The notes below the pieces were generated by a model. It was not told the DNA's origin. It made no database searches and was given only the letters and a program-made list of their open reading frames with translations. Both the position numbers and the translations under genes were made by a program. Positions 42,885-51,680 of a stretch of 64,000 bases of DNA are shown in pieces (the first letter of the stretch is position 1; each line of letters begins with the position of its first letter). This stretch comes from Nonomuraea aurantiaca (GTDB lineage Bacteria > Actinomycetota > Actinomycetes > Streptosporangiales > Streptosporangiaceae), in NCBI RefSeq assembly GCF_020215705.1, contig NZ_JAIWNB010000002.1, positions 496,001 through 560,000 of the forward strand. The letters run 5' to 3'.

Positions 42885-44480
42885 TCAGCGGCTGAGCACC
42901 TGCCGGAGCACCCGTTCGAGGGTGGTCGCGGGATCCGGGTCGGCGTACGGCGAGCGCCAGGCGACGTAGCCGTCGGGCCGGATCAGCACGGCGCCACCCC
43001 TGTCCACGCCGTACCTCTCCGCCCAGCAGCCTTCGACGTCCATCAGCTCCTCGTCCACCAGCACGCGCGTGAGCTGGATGCGCAGCCGCTCCTTGATCAG
43101 CCGCCCCGCGTCCATCCAGGACTGCCCCCCGGGACCGGCGATCAGCACGAAACCGGATCCGAACAGGTCGATGGTCGAGATCAGCTGCCCGTCCCAGTCG
43201 AGCGGCACGTGCGGGGCGCGGCTGCCCGGACGCCCGGTCGGTATGCGCGGATCCTCAAGGATCGACCCGTCGTCATCGGGCTCCTCCAGGATCGCCGTCG
43301 AGTGGTAGCGGTATCCGATCATGGCGGCCATGGGGTCTTCGAGCGGTTCCGGGTGCTCGGTACGCATCGCGGGAGGCATCCGGTAGCCGAGGTTCGCGAG
43401 CTGGGCGTCGGCCGTCAGCGTGCCGATGGGACGGCGTTCGGCGTCGTAGGTGTCGAGGAAATCCGGCCCTGCCTGCCCGGTCGCCACCAGCCAGAGCCGC
43501 CACGCGATGTCGCAGCCGTCCTGGAGCGCCGTGCTGCCGCCCTGCCCGCCGGTGGGCGGCATCGTGTGGGCCGCGTCGCCGGCCAGGAACACCCGCCCGC
43601 AGCGGTATTGGTCGGCCAGGACGTGCGCCATGGCGAAGGTGGTCTTGTCGAGCACCCGTACGTCGAGGTCGGGCACGCCGGTCGCCACCCGTATCAGCTC
43701 GACGCAGCGCTCCTCGGTGAAGTCGTCCTCGCTCTCACCCTTGGCGGGGTCGTAATTGATGCCCAACACATGCATGCCCACGCCCGTGCCGGTCACGATG
43801 GCGCCGGTGAAGACCTCGTTCTGCAGGTACCAGAGCGTGACCTCGCGCTCCCGTACCAGCTCCGTCAGGTCGGCATCGAACATGATCGAGCACATCAGCC
43901 CCAGCTCGCCCTTACCCGAAGTGGGGATGCCGAGCTGGGCACGGAGCGGGCTGCGGGAGCCGTCCGCGGCGACCACGTAGTCGGCCCGTACGACACTGTC
44001 GACGCCGTCGGCCCGGATGACCGCCGTGACCCCCTCGGCGTCCTGCTCCAGTGAGACCAGCTCGGTGGAGAAGCGCAGGTCGGCCCCCAGCTCCTCGGCC
44101 TTGGCCCGCAACACCCGCTCGACCTCCGCCTGCGGGGCGCCCACCTGGGGGACGGGCGTGATGTCGGCGAGGAAGGCGAAGTCGTCCTTGTCGCCGGTCA
44201 CGATCATGTGCGGGTTCGGGTCGGTCAGGTTCGCCGCGATCGCGATGCGCACGCTGTCACCGATGCCCTGCCAGATGTCCCGCAGCGACTGCTCGACCCC
44301 GGGCACCGGCCGCAGTAACTCGACGGCTCTGGGGCCCATCCCGAACGCCTTGGGCTGGACCGACGTACTGGGGTGCCGCTCGACCAGCATGACGGGCACG
44401 CCACGCCACGCCAGCAGCGCGGCCGCGCTCAGTCCGGCATAACCGCCGCCGACGACAAGAACGGGTACTCGTTCGTGCAC
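42885..44480 (-). CDS. FAD-dependent aromatic-ring monooxygenase (PheA/TfdB type)
   Basis: 531 residues of class A flavoprotein hydroxylase: FAD motif VLVVGGGYAGLSAAALLAWRG, the middle DG motif YVVAADGSRSPLR, and the GD motif VFLAGDAAHTMPPTGGQGGSTALQD. A thioredoxin-like C-terminal domain follows, without obvious Cys pairs. It hydroxylates phenolic or polyketide substrates with NAD(P)H and O2. GTG at 44480 follows a good AGGAGGTG site. An inverted repeat lies upstream, suggesting TetR or MarR control. A substrate cannot be named. Confidence 0.9.
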   Translation of the reverse strand: MHERVPVLVVGGGYAGLSAAALLAWRGVPVMLVERHPSTSVQPKAFGMGPRAVELLRPVPGVEQSLRDIWQGIGDSVRIAIAANLTDPNPHMIVTGDKDDFAFLADITPVPQVGAPQAEVERVLRAKAEELGADLRFSTELVSLEQDAEGVTAVIRADGVDSVVRADYVVAADGSRSPLRAQLGIPTSGKGELGLMCSIMFDADLTELVREREVTLWYLQNEVFTGAIVTGTGVGMHVLGINYDPAKGESEDDFTEERCVELIRVATGVPDLDVRVLDKTTFAMAHVLADQYRCGRVFLAGDAAHTMPPTGGQGGSTALQDGCDIAWRLWLVATGQAGPDFLDTYDAERRPIGTLTADAQLANLGYRMPPAMRTEHPEPLEDPMAAMIGYRYHSTAILEEPDDDGSILEDPRIPTGRPGSRAPHVPLDWDGQLISTIDLFGSGFVLIAGPGGQSWMDAGRLIKERLRIQLTRVLVDEELMDVEGCWAERYGVDRGGAVLIRPDGYVAWRSPYADPDPATTLERVLRQVLSR

Positions 44481-44506
44481 TCAACCCACCTCCTGGAACG
44501 CGTAGT

Positions 44507-44534
44507 ATCGCGTTGTTGCCGAGCAACACGATAT
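44507..44534. promoter_or_regulatory. Operator-like inverted repeat upstream of the monooxygenase
   Basis: TATCGCGTTGTT (44507-44518) and AGCAACACGATA (44523-44534) are 12-bp inverted arms, 10 of 12 matching, separated by 4 bp, centred about 40 bp upstream of the start. The size and symmetry fit a TetR- or MarR-type operator. No such regulator gene is adjacent. Confidence 0.55.
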
Positions 44535-44608
44535 GTCGCGTGTGTGGACGGGTCAAGACATATCTCGAAATGTACTAAGGGCGGGTGCGGCGACGACTGG
44601 GAGGTTCG

Positions 44609-45055
44609 TCACACGACCGTCTCGATCACTGTGACGGTCCGGCGTGGCTGCGTCCTGGCGAACGGCATGATCGGGATGTCGCCCGCGGCCCCCGGATGGC
44701 ACCCCGCGCCGTTGACGTGCGTGAGCGCGAAGCCTCTTACGCGGGGGGTGTTGTAGGAGTAGCCGTTGGCGCCCGCGGCGTTGGTCTGGTCGCCCGCCGT
44801 GTTGGTCGGGCTCCACGAGATCATCCCGAACGGCAGGACGGCGCCGGGATAGGTGTTGCCGCCGTTGGCCGATCCGATCAGCGGATCGACGTGGCGTACG
44901 GGATCGGTGACCTTGGCGGGGGAGGAGGTTGCGGCTGCCGGGACGGCGAGGGCCGTGCTGAGCACGGTGCCGATGATCGCGGCGGCGAGCCACGAACGGG
45001 GAGAGAACACCTCGTGATCACACCGGCTCACACTAACCGAGCCATGAACGCGCAC
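44609..45055 (-). pseudogene. GH92 alpha-mannosidase, N-terminal fragment
   Basis: A signal peptide (SWLAAAIIGTVLSTALAVPAAA) is followed by the GH92 N-terminal signature HVDPLIGSANGGNTYPGAVLPFGMISWSP, GYSYNTPRVRGFALTHVNGAGC and AGDIPIMPF. The frame then ends after RTVTVIETVV at about 148 residues, whereas GH92 enzymes are about 700 or more. Most of the catalytic domain is missing, so this is the remnant of a large deletion. The translation start is uncertain (GTG at 45010 is plausible). Confidence 0.8.
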
Positions 45056-45134
45056 GTAAGCCCGGAAGTCCGGACAGACAATCCCGGGTGGGTCAGGGGC
45101 CGCCTTGCCGGCCGACCCCAGCCACGGCCACCGG

Positions 45135-45425
45135 TCAGGACAGGTGGCGTTCGAGAGACTCGATCTTGCTGGTCATGCCGTCGGTGACGCCGGCCCTGAG
45201 GTCGGCCTTCAGCACCAGGCTGACCCGCGGCGCCACCTCGGCCACCGCGTCCACCGCCCGCTTGACCACCGACATGACCTCGTCCCACTCACCTTCGATG
45301 GTGGTGAACATGGCATCCGTCCGGTTGGGCAGCCCGCTCTCCCGCACCACCCTGACGGCGCGCGCGACCGGCTCGGCGACCCCCTCGCCGACGCCCAGCG
45401 GCGTGATCGAGAACGCGACGATCAA
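45135..45425 (-). CDS. MTH1187/YqgV-family thiamine-binding protein
   Basis: 96 residues, ferredoxin-like fold: [57 protein letters not shown] and [12 protein letters not shown]. Members bind thiamine or form small oligomers; the role is uncertain. It is a single gene on the strand of ung, with an 11-bp perfect inverted repeat upstream that likely terminates the previous transcript. Confidence 0.88.
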   Translation of the reverse strand: MIVAFSITPLGVGEGVAEPVARAVRVVRESGLPNRTDAMFTTIEGEWDEVMSVVKRAVDAVAEVAPRVSLVLKADLRAGVTDGMTSKIESLERHLS

Positions 45426-45472
45426 CTCAGTGTCCTCTCAGCTCACAGCTCACTGGCGCACCAGGTCACAGC

Positions 45473-45511
45473 GCGGGCCACGATGCCGATCGAACAGACG
45501 TCGTGGCCCGC
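45473..45511 (-). terminator. Perfect 11-bp inverted repeat, probable terminator
   Basis: GCGGGCCACGA (45473-45483) pairs perfectly with TCGTGGCCCGC (45501-45511) over a 17-nt loop, directly downstream of the acidic-protein gene 45519-45842 and before the thiamine-binding gene. Confidence 0.6.
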
Positions 45512-45518
45512 ACTGGAC

Positions 45519-45842
45519 TCAGGAGTGCTCGTGGTCTTCCTCTTCCTCTTCCTCGCTGGGGCCGTCGGAGGGCTCGACGCCCAGGACGGCCTCGCGCGGC
45601 TCGATCTCGTCGATGTGGTCGACGAGCTGCAGGACGTGGTCCGGCTCGATCAGCCACTGCAGGGCCGACGCGCCGGTGTCGTCGGAGTTGACGAGCTCCA
45701 CCTGCTCGGCCCGCTCTTCCTCGGTGAGGTCGGCGTCGGGGTGGCGGATTTCGGCCAGCGCCGCGGCCTGCAGCGCGTCCACGTCGAGCACCTCGACGGT
45801 CAGCTCGACCGTCAGGCGCAGGAACTTCTCGTTATCACTCAT
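45519..45842 (-). CDS. Acidic hypothetical protein downstream of ung
   Basis: 107 residues, beginning SDNEKFLRLTVELTVEVLDVDAL and ending in an acidic tail (EPSDGPSEEEEEEDHEHS). No family is recognised. It is soluble, without Cys, perhaps a small alpha/beta protein. The ATG at 45842 is taken as the start; the open frame upstream lies over ung. It is 10 bp after the ung stop and probably co-transcribed. Confidence 0.7.
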   Translation of the reverse strand: MSDNEKFLRLTVELTVEVLDVDALQAAALAEIRHPDADLTEEERAEQVELVNSDDTGASALQWLIEPDHVLQLVDHIDEIEPREAVLGVEPSDGPSEEEEEEDHEHS

Positions 45843-45852
45843 GGCGAAGATG

Positions 45853-46530
45853 CTAGGGCAGCTTCCACTCGACAGGACCGGCGCCTTGCTGAACGAGGAG
45901 CTCATTGGCGCGGCTGAACGGCCGGGAGCCGAAGAATCCGTTGCGCGCCGACAGCGGAGACGGGTGCGCGGACTCGATGCGCGGCACGCTGCCGAGCATC
46001 GGCGCCAGGTTGCGCGCGTCGCGGCCCCACAGGATCGCGACCATCGGCTTGTCGCGGGCCACCAGCGCGCGGATGGCCTGCTCGGTGACCTCTTCCCAGC
46101 CCTTGCCCCGGTGGGAGGCGGGCTTGCCGGGCATCACGGTGAGCACCCTGTTGAGCAGGAGTACGCCCTGGTCGGCCCAGGGGGTCAGGTCGCCGTTGGA
46201 CGGTCGCGGCAGCCCGAGGTCGGTCTCCATCTCCTTGTAGATGTTGAGCAGGCTGCCGGGCAGCGGCCGCACATCGGCGGCGACGGAGAACGACAGCCCG
46301 ATGGGGTGACCGGGCGTGGGGTAGGGGTCCTGGCCCACGATCAGCACCTTGACCTCGTCGAAGGGCTGGTTGAAGGCGCGCAGTACATTGGCGCCCGCGG
46401 GGAGGTATTGCCGGCCTTCGGCGATCTCATTGCGGAGGAACTCGCCCATGTGGGAGATGCGCTCGGAGACGGGCTCCAGCGCACTGGCCCATCCGGCTTC
46501 GACGACTTCGTTCAAGGGACGACTGGCCAT
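45853..46530 (-). CDS. ung: Uracil-DNA glycosylase (family 1)
   Basis: 225 residues with the family-1 motifs: [21 protein letters not shown] (water-activating Asp), LLLNRVLTV with the uracil-recognising Asn, and [14 protein letters not shown] with the minor-groove-reading His. It excises uracil from DNA to start base-excision repair. Length is normal. It is coupled closely to the acidic small gene. Confidence 0.97.
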   Translation of the reverse strand: MASRPLNEVVEAGWASALEPVSERISHMGEFLRNEIAEGRQYLPAGANVLRAFNQPFDEVKVLIVGQDPYPTPGHPIGLSFSVAADVRPLPGSLLNIYKEMETDLGLPRPSNGDLTPWADQGVLLLNRVLTVMPGKPASHRGKGWEEVTEQAIRALVARDKPMVAILWGRDARNLAPMLGSVPRIESAHPSPLSARNGFFGSRPFSRANELLVQQGAGPVEWKLP

Positions 46531-46599
46531 GGCTGTTGAGCTTAGCCAGGTCTGGTACGGCTTGCGGTCCGAATCCGGTGGGCCGCCGTACCAGAATGA

Positions 46600-47961
46600 T
46601 CACAGCGTGGGCTTGCCCCGCTGGAACAGCCAGTGGTCGAAGAGCGTGCCGAGATCCCGGCCCGAGACCCGCTGGGCCAGGGCGGTGAAGGCGGCGGTGT
46701 CGGCGTTGCCGTACTTGTGATCGTTGACCCAGGTCCTGAGGATGGTGAAGAACACGCGGTCGCCGACCGCGCCGCGCAGGACGTGCAGCGTCATCGCGCC
46801 GCGCGAGTAGACGGGGTCCCCGAAGAGGCTGGCCGCGCCGCCCGGGTCGGCGGTGGGCGTCTGCCAGAACTTGTCCTCCGGGGCACGGCTGTAGGCCTCG
46901 TCGAAGGAGTCCTGGAGCTTCTTGGTGCCCAGCTTGTCCTGCCAGAGCCATTCGGCGTAGGTGGCGAAGCCCTCGTTGAGCCAGATGTCCTTCCAGCGCG
47001 TCGGCGTCACGGCGTCGCCGAACCACTGGTGGGCGAGCTCGTGGGAGAGCAGCGGCTCGCTCGGCACTTGGGGGAAGATGGGGCGGGTCTGCGTCTCCAG
47101 CGAGTAGCCGACGTCCGACGCGCGGTCGATGATGCCACCGGTCGAGGAGAACGGGTAGGGGCCGAAGAGCGAGCCGAAGTAGTCAAGGATGGGTTTGTGG
47201 CGCTTCGCGAAGTCCCCGGCTTTCGCAGCGTTCCGCGGGTCCACGGCGGTGATTACGCGGAAATTTCCGATCTTGGTGTCGGAAAGTTCGAACTTTCCGA
47301 TGGTGACGGTCGAGAGGTAGCTGGCCATGGGCTCCCTCTCGTTCCACACGTACGTCGTGCGGCCCCCCTGGGACGTCCGCGACACCAGGTCGCCGTTCGC
47401 CACCGCGACCCGCGTGCTCGGCACGGTCACCGTGAAGCGGTACGTGGCTTTGTCCGTCATGTGGTGATTGCCGGGATACCAGGACATGGCCCCTTGAGGC
47501 TCGTTGGCGTTGAACACCCCGTCATCCGTACGGATCCAGCCGTCGTGTGAGCCGTCCGGGTCGACGACGTACGTCGGCTTGCCGTCGTAGCGGACCACGA
47601 CGGAGAAGGGGCGCCCGGAGGCCAGCCCGCCGGGCGGGGTGACCACGAGCTCAGGACCGCTGCGCCGGAACGAGGCCGCCGCGCCGTTCACCACCACGGA
47701 CCGCACGGTCAGGGTGTCGACGAGATCCAGGTCGAAGCGGCTCAGCTCCTGCGTGGCCCGGGCGGTGATCGTCGCCACGCCGCTCAGCCGGTTGGGTCCC
47801 GGATCGTAGCTCAGCGCGAGGTCGTAGTGCGCGGCGTCGTAGCCCCCGTTGCCCTGCTGGGGGAAGTACGGATCACCCGCGCCCTCGGCGCCGGCGCCCG
47901 CACCGGCGGAGCCGGGGCCAAGAGCGATGAAGGTGGCGACCGCCGCCGCGAGGAGCTTCAT
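46600..47961 (-). CDS. Secreted M1-family zinc aminopeptidase
   Basis: 453 residues. A Sec signal (KLLAAAVATFIALGPGSAGA) leads into the M1 N-terminal beta domain (YDAAHYDLALSYDPGPNRLSG), the exopeptidase loop PQGAMSWYPGNHH (GAMEN-like), and the zinc site LSHELAHQWFG followed 18 residues later by NEGFATYAEW. It ends soon after the thermolysin-like domain, so the C-terminal helical domain of large M1 enzymes is mostly absent, typical of short secreted actinomycete forms. The ATG is preceded downstream by the terminator of the ABC operon. Confidence 0.93.
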   Translation of the reverse strand: MKLLAAAVATFIALGPGSAGAGAGAEGAGDPYFPQQGNGGYDAAHYDLALSYDPGPNRLSGVATITARATQELSRFDLDLVDTLTVRSVVVNGAAASFRRSGPELVVTPPGGLASGRPFSVVVRYDGKPTYVVDPDGSHDGWIRTDDGVFNANEPQGAMSWYPGNHHMTDKATYRFTVTVPSTRVAVANGDLVSRTSQGGRTTYVWNEREPMASYLSTVTIGKFELSDTKIGNFRVITAVDPRNAAKAGDFAKRHKPILDYFGSLFGPYPFSSTGGIIDRASDVGYSLETQTRPIFPQVPSEPLLSHELAHQWFGDAVTPTRWKDIWLNEGFATYAEWLWQDKLGTKKLQDSFDEAYSRAPEDKFWQTPTADPGGAASLFGDPVYSRGAMTLHVLRGAVGDRVFFTILRTWVNDHKYGNADTAAFTALAQRVSGRDLGTLFDHWLFQRGKPTL

Positions 47962-47996
47962 GAGTGAATTTTAGGGGCCGTCGGAGAGAGCGTGAC

Positions 47997-48032
47997 GGGC
48001 GCCCGCCTGCCCCCCTCGGCAGGCGGGCGCCC
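47997..48032 (-). terminator. Perfect 15-bp-stem terminator of the sugar ABC operon
   Basis: GGGCGCCCGCCTGCC (47997-48011) and GGCAGGCGGGCGCCC (48018-48032) pair without mismatch over a 6-nt loop. It lies 32 bp past the stop of the last permease gene and before the M1 aminopeptidase start. There is no U-tract, as is common in high-GC actinomycetes. Confidence 0.88.
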
Positions 48033-48063
48033 ATGCCCCCGCACCTGGCCGGCACATGTGGAG

Positions 48064-48963
48064 CTACTTCACCGAACCGGCCATCATGCCCTGCACGAAG
48101 TAGCGCTGGAAGGCGAAGAAGAGGACCAGCGGGATGATCAACGACAGGAAGGCGCCCGACGAGAGGATGTCGACGTTCGACCCGAACTGCCGCATTTGAG
48201 ACTGGAGCGCCTTGGTCATCGGCTGGTTGTCCGTGTCGGCGAAGACCAGCGCGATGAGCATGTCGTTCCACACCCACAGGAACTGGAAGATGCCGAGCGA
48301 GGCGATCGCCGGCTTGCCGAGCGGGAACACCACCCGCACGAAGATCTTCACCTCCGACGCCCCGTCCATCCGCGCCGCCTCCAGCAGGGAGGCCGGGATG
48401 CCGACGAAGAAGTTCCGGAGCAGGAAGATCGCGAACGGCAGCCCGAACGCCACGTGGAACAGCACCACGCCGGGGATCGTGCCGAAGATGCCGACGCCGC
48501 CGTAGAAGATGGCGACCGGGATCAGCGCGATCTGGATCGGCACGATGAGCAGCCCGACCACGATCAGGAACGACAGGTCACGGCCCGGGAAGTCCATCCA
48601 CGCGAACGCGTAGGCGGCCATCGCGGCGATCCCGATCACCAGGACCGTGGTCGGCACCGTGATGAACACGGTGTTCCAGAAGGAGGAGGTGAAGCCGCTG
48701 GCCAGGAGGTTCTTGTAGTTCTCGATGGTCAGCTCGGCGGGCTTGGTGAAGACGGTCCACCAGCCCTCGGCGCCGTTGACCGCCGGGGAGCGCAGCGAGA
48801 CGACCATCAGGCCGAGCGTCGGGACCAGCCAGAACAGGCCCAGCAGCACCATCACGACCTGGACGGCGCCGCCGCCGAGACGGTCGACGATGCGCGTGAT
48901 CACATTCCGGCGGGGCGCGCCCGCATGGACCTCGGCAGGAGCCGAGGCGGTTGCCGTCGTCAT
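48064..48963 (-). CDS. Carbohydrate ABC transporter permease, MalG type (second sugar operon)
   Basis: 299 residues, six membrane helices, EAA loop LLEAARMDGASEVKIFVRVVFPLGKPAI. It has an extended extracytoplasmic segment after TM1 (SLRSPAVNGAEGWWTVFTKP), as in alpha-glucoside permeases of the AglG type. ATG at 48963 overlaps the MalF-type stop (ATGA). It is the last gene of the operon, followed by a strong terminator. No ATPase is encoded. Confidence 0.92.
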   Translation of the reverse strand: MTTATASAPAEVHAGAPRRNVITRIVDRLGGGAVQVVMVLLGLFWLVPTLGLMVVSLRSPAVNGAEGWWTVFTKPAELTIENYKNLLASGFTSSFWNTVFITVPTTVLVIGIAAMAAYAFAWMDFPGRDLSFLIVVGLLIVPIQIALIPVAIFYGGVGIFGTIPGVVLFHVAFGLPFAIFLLRNFFVGIPASLLEAARMDGASEVKIFVRVVFPLGKPAIASLGIFQFLWVWNDMLIALVFADTDNQPMTKALQSQMRQFGSNVDILSSGAFLSLIIPLVLFFAFQRYFVQGMMAGSVK

Positions 48964-50339
48964 GTGTCCTCCCTTCTGAACCGGCGGATATTCATGATCA
49001 TGAAGGGGAGGACCAGGATGAGCAGGAAGATGGCGAGCGCGCTGCCCAGCCCCTGGTTGTTCCCACCGCCGAACGAGACCCGCCACATCTCCAGCGCGAC
49101 CACGTTCGACTGCGGCTGGACCGATGGCGGCGCGATGATGAAGACCAGGTCGAACACCTTCAAGGTATTGATGATCATCGTCACGAAGACGACGAGCAGC
49201 ACCGGCGACAGCAGCGGCACGGTGATCCGGCGGAACACCTGCCACTCCGTGGCGCCGTCGATGCGGGCCGCCTCCAGCGAGTCACGCGGGATGGCCGCCA
49301 GCCCGGCCGCGATCAGCACCATGGCGAACCCGGCCCACACCCAGACGAACGCGCCGATGATCGCGGGGGTGATGAGCGTCGGGCCGAGCCAGGTCAGGCC
49401 GTGGTAGGACGCCTCGAAGTTCGACTGCGGCAGCCGTACGACATAGGAACCCGCGGCCAGCCCGTCGAAGCGGAAGGAGCCGTCGTCGGCCGTCGTGGCG
49501 GTGCCGGCCACCTGGCCGTCCTTGACCGCCTCCACGGTCATGCCGGGCAGGCCCTTCTCGGTGGCGTCGGGCGTGCCGTTCTTGCCGCCGCCGCCCGGGG
49601 TGAAGTCGAACCACACCGTTCCGGACAGGGCGTTGCCCGGCGGCGCGGCCTTGGCGGGCTGGGCGGCGCTCGGCATGATGTTCGGCTTGATGCCGACGAT
49701 CGGGATGAGCACCGGCTGGCCCGACTGGACGGGCTGCTTGGTGACGATCGCGCCCTTGTCCGCCACGACGCCCGACTGGTCGCCCTCGCGGGGTCGCGCG
49801 TCCGGGTAGCCCTGGGAGGAGGAGAACGTGTCGTGCACCGTGGTCAGGATGGCGTTGGCGACGCCCTTGCCCGGGTCCTCGTCGTACACGAGCCGGAAGA
49901 TCACGCCCGCGGCCATCAGCGAGACCGCCATCGGCATGAAGACGATCAGCTTGAACGCGGTCGCCCACTTGATGCGCTCGGTGAGCACCGCGAAGATCAG
50001 GCCCAGCGTCGTCACCACGATCGGGGCGACGACCACCCAGATCAGGTTGTTCCTGATCGTGGTGAGCATGCCCGAGTCGGTGAAGATCGTGGCGTAGTTG
50101 CCCAGGCCCACGAATCCGCTGCCGGTCGCGTCGAACAGGCTGCGGAAGATCGAGTAGACGATGGGGTAGACCACCCAGATTCCCAGCAGCAGGGCCGCTG
50201 GGAGAAGGAAGGCGATCGCGACCGTCGGCGAAGGGCCGAGGCGTCGTTGCGTGCGGGGGGTTTCAGCCGGTCCGGAGGCGGGCCCGCGCGAGGTGTCGTC
50301 CTCGCGCGGGGCCTTCGGGCCGTCCACCTTTTCGGTCAC
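48960..50339 (-). CDS. MalF-type permease with an inserted extracytoplasmic Cna-B/SdrD-like domain
   Basis: 459 residues, about 150 longer than normal. Membrane segments from residue 40 (VAIAFLLPAALLLGIWVVYPI) and others flank an insertion at about 152-318, between the third and fourth helices, on the outside. The insertion ends with an immunoglobulin-like beta domain (SGTVWFDFTPGGGG, GLPGMTVEAVKDGQVAGTATT, DDGSFRFDGLAAGSYVVRLP) resembling SdrD-B/carboxypeptidase-regulatory modules. The EAA loop is LEAARIDGATEWQVFRRITVPLL. By position it parallels the P2 loop of E. coli MalF, which contacts the binding protein. Confidence 0.9.
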   Translation of the reverse strand: MTEKVDGPKAPREDDTSRGPASGPAETPRTQRRLGPSPTVAIAFLLPAALLLGIWVVYPIVYSIFRSLFDATGSGFVGLGNYATIFTDSGMLTTIRNNLIWVVVAPIVVTTLGLIFAVLTERIKWATAFKLIVFMPMAVSLMAAGVIFRLVYDEDPGKGVANAILTTVHDTFSSSQGYPDARPREGDQSGVVADKGAIVTKQPVQSGQPVLIPIVGIKPNIMPSAAQPAKAAPPGNALSGTVWFDFTPGGGGKNGTPDATEKGLPGMTVEAVKDGQVAGTATTADDGSFRFDGLAAGSYVVRLPQSNFEASYHGLTWLGPTLITPAIIGAFVWVWAGFAMVLIAAGLAAIPRDSLEAARIDGATEWQVFRRITVPLLSPVLLVVFVTMIINTLKVFDLVFIIAPPSVQPQSNVVALEMWRVSFGGGNNQGLGSALAIFLLILVLPFMIMNIRRFRREDT

Positions 50340-50350
50340 GGCCTTACCTC

Positions 50351-51673
50351 TTACTTCCAGGCCTTCTTGGCCTCATCTTCGAGCTTGGTCTGCGCGCCCT
50401 TGATGTCGCTCGGGTTGCGCAGGAAGTCCTGCAGCACCTTCCACTCGCCCTTGCCGTCGGTACCGCCGAAGGCGCTGGGCGCCAGGTCGGACATGTCATA
50501 ACGGACGGCGTCACCGGCGGAGATGATCGTCTGCCCGAGCTGCTTGGTCAGCGGGTCCGGGTAGTTGTCGGGGGAGACGTTCTTGTTCGGCGACAGGTAA
50601 CCGGGCAGCTTGGCCCAGATCTCGCCACCCTCCTTGGAGGCGAGGAACTGCAGCAGCGCCATGGCCCCGGGGGTGTCCTTCATCGCGACCGCCACGTCGC
50701 CGCCCAGCACGACCGGAGCGGTGTCACCGGCCTTGGGGAACGGGAAGATCTTGGCATCCTCGCCGACCTTGGCGCCGTCCTGCGTCGCCTGGGTGGCGAC
50801 GAAGTCGGCCTCGATGACCATGGCCGCCTTCTTCTGGCCGAACACCTTGGTCACGCAGGTCGGGAAGTCGGTCTGCAGCGCGCCGGAGCTGCCGTCGAGG
50901 ACGAACTCCTTCTTGCCCACGATCTGCTGGATCTTCTGCAGAGCCGTGGCGACGCTGGCGTCCGTCCACGGGATCTCGTGCTTGGAGAGCTTGTCGTAGT
51001 TGTCCGGACCCGCGCTCGACAGGTAGACGTTCTCGAACAGGTCGGTCAGCGTCCAGCCGGAGGCGCCGCAGAGGGAGAACGGCGCCGTGCCGGAGTCGGC
51101 GATCGTCTGGGATGCCTTGACCAGCTCGTCCCAGTTCGTCGGCGGCTGCACGCCCGCGTCCTCGAACGCCGGCGCGCGGTACCAGACCAGCGACTTGTGC
51201 GCGGCCTTGATCAGCACACCGTAGGGCTTGCCGTCGGCGGAGCCCAGTTCCTTCCAGTACGGCGTGTAGTTGTTGTCGATCTCCTGGGTGACCTCGGCGG
51301 TCAGCGGCTTCAGCGCGTTCTGCTTGGAGTACTGCTGCACCAGGCCCGGCTGCGGCAGGACCGCCACGTCGGGCGGGCTGCCGCCCTGGATGCGCGGGCC
51401 GAGGTAGGCACCGGTGTCCTCACCGGTGGAGGCATAGGTGACCGTGGCGCCGGTCTTGTCGGAGAAGGCCTTGAGCACCTTCTCGAAGTTCTTCTGCTCC
51501 TCGCCGGTCCACTTGGCGGCGATCTCGAGCTTGACGCCCTGGAGTGTCTTGCCCCCGCCACTCGCCGACGCGGAACCCGACGTTGTGGGCTGGGTGGTCG
51601 TCGGCGCGTTTCCGCACGCGGCGACCGCTACCGCGAGCCCTGCCAGGATCGCTGCTGCTCTGGCTTTTCGCAT
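50351..51673 (-). CDS. Sugar-binding lipoprotein, copy 1 of the second ABC operon
   Basis: 440 residues with lipobox VAVAAC after a short signal, then a Ser/Thr linker and a type 1 extracellular binding fold (LEIAAKWTGEEQKNFEKVLKAF, PPDVAVLPQPGLV, YGVLIKAAHKSLVWYRAP). It is of the alpha-glucoside/trehalose-type class by overall look; the ligand is unproved. Immediately upstream lies another binding protein gene, an unusual pair. Confidence 0.92.
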   Translation of the reverse strand: MRKARAAAILAGLAVAVAACGNAPTTTQPTTSGSASASGGGKTLQGVKLEIAAKWTGEEQKNFEKVLKAFSDKTGATVTYASTGEDTGAYLGPRIQGGSPPDVAVLPQPGLVQQYSKQNALKPLTAEVTQEIDNNYTPYWKELGSADGKPYGVLIKAAHKSLVWYRAPAFEDAGVQPPTNWDELVKASQTIADSGTAPFSLCGASGWTLTDLFENVYLSSAGPDNYDKLSKHEIPWTDASVATALQKIQQIVGKKEFVLDGSSGALQTDFPTCVTKVFGQKKAAMVIEADFVATQATQDGAKVGEDAKIFPFPKAGDTAPVVLGGDVAVAMKDTPGAMALLQFLASKEGGEIWAKLPGYLSPNKNVSPDNYPDPLTKQLGQTIISAGDAVRYDMSDLAPSAFGGTDGKGEWKVLQDFLRNPSDIKGAQTKLEDEAKKAWK

Positions 51674-51680
51674 GGCTGCC

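Noticed and set aside
42885-44480. Membership of the flavin monooxygenase in a polyketide cluster
   Set aside because: No polyketide synthase, cyclase or other tailoring gene flanks it in the window.
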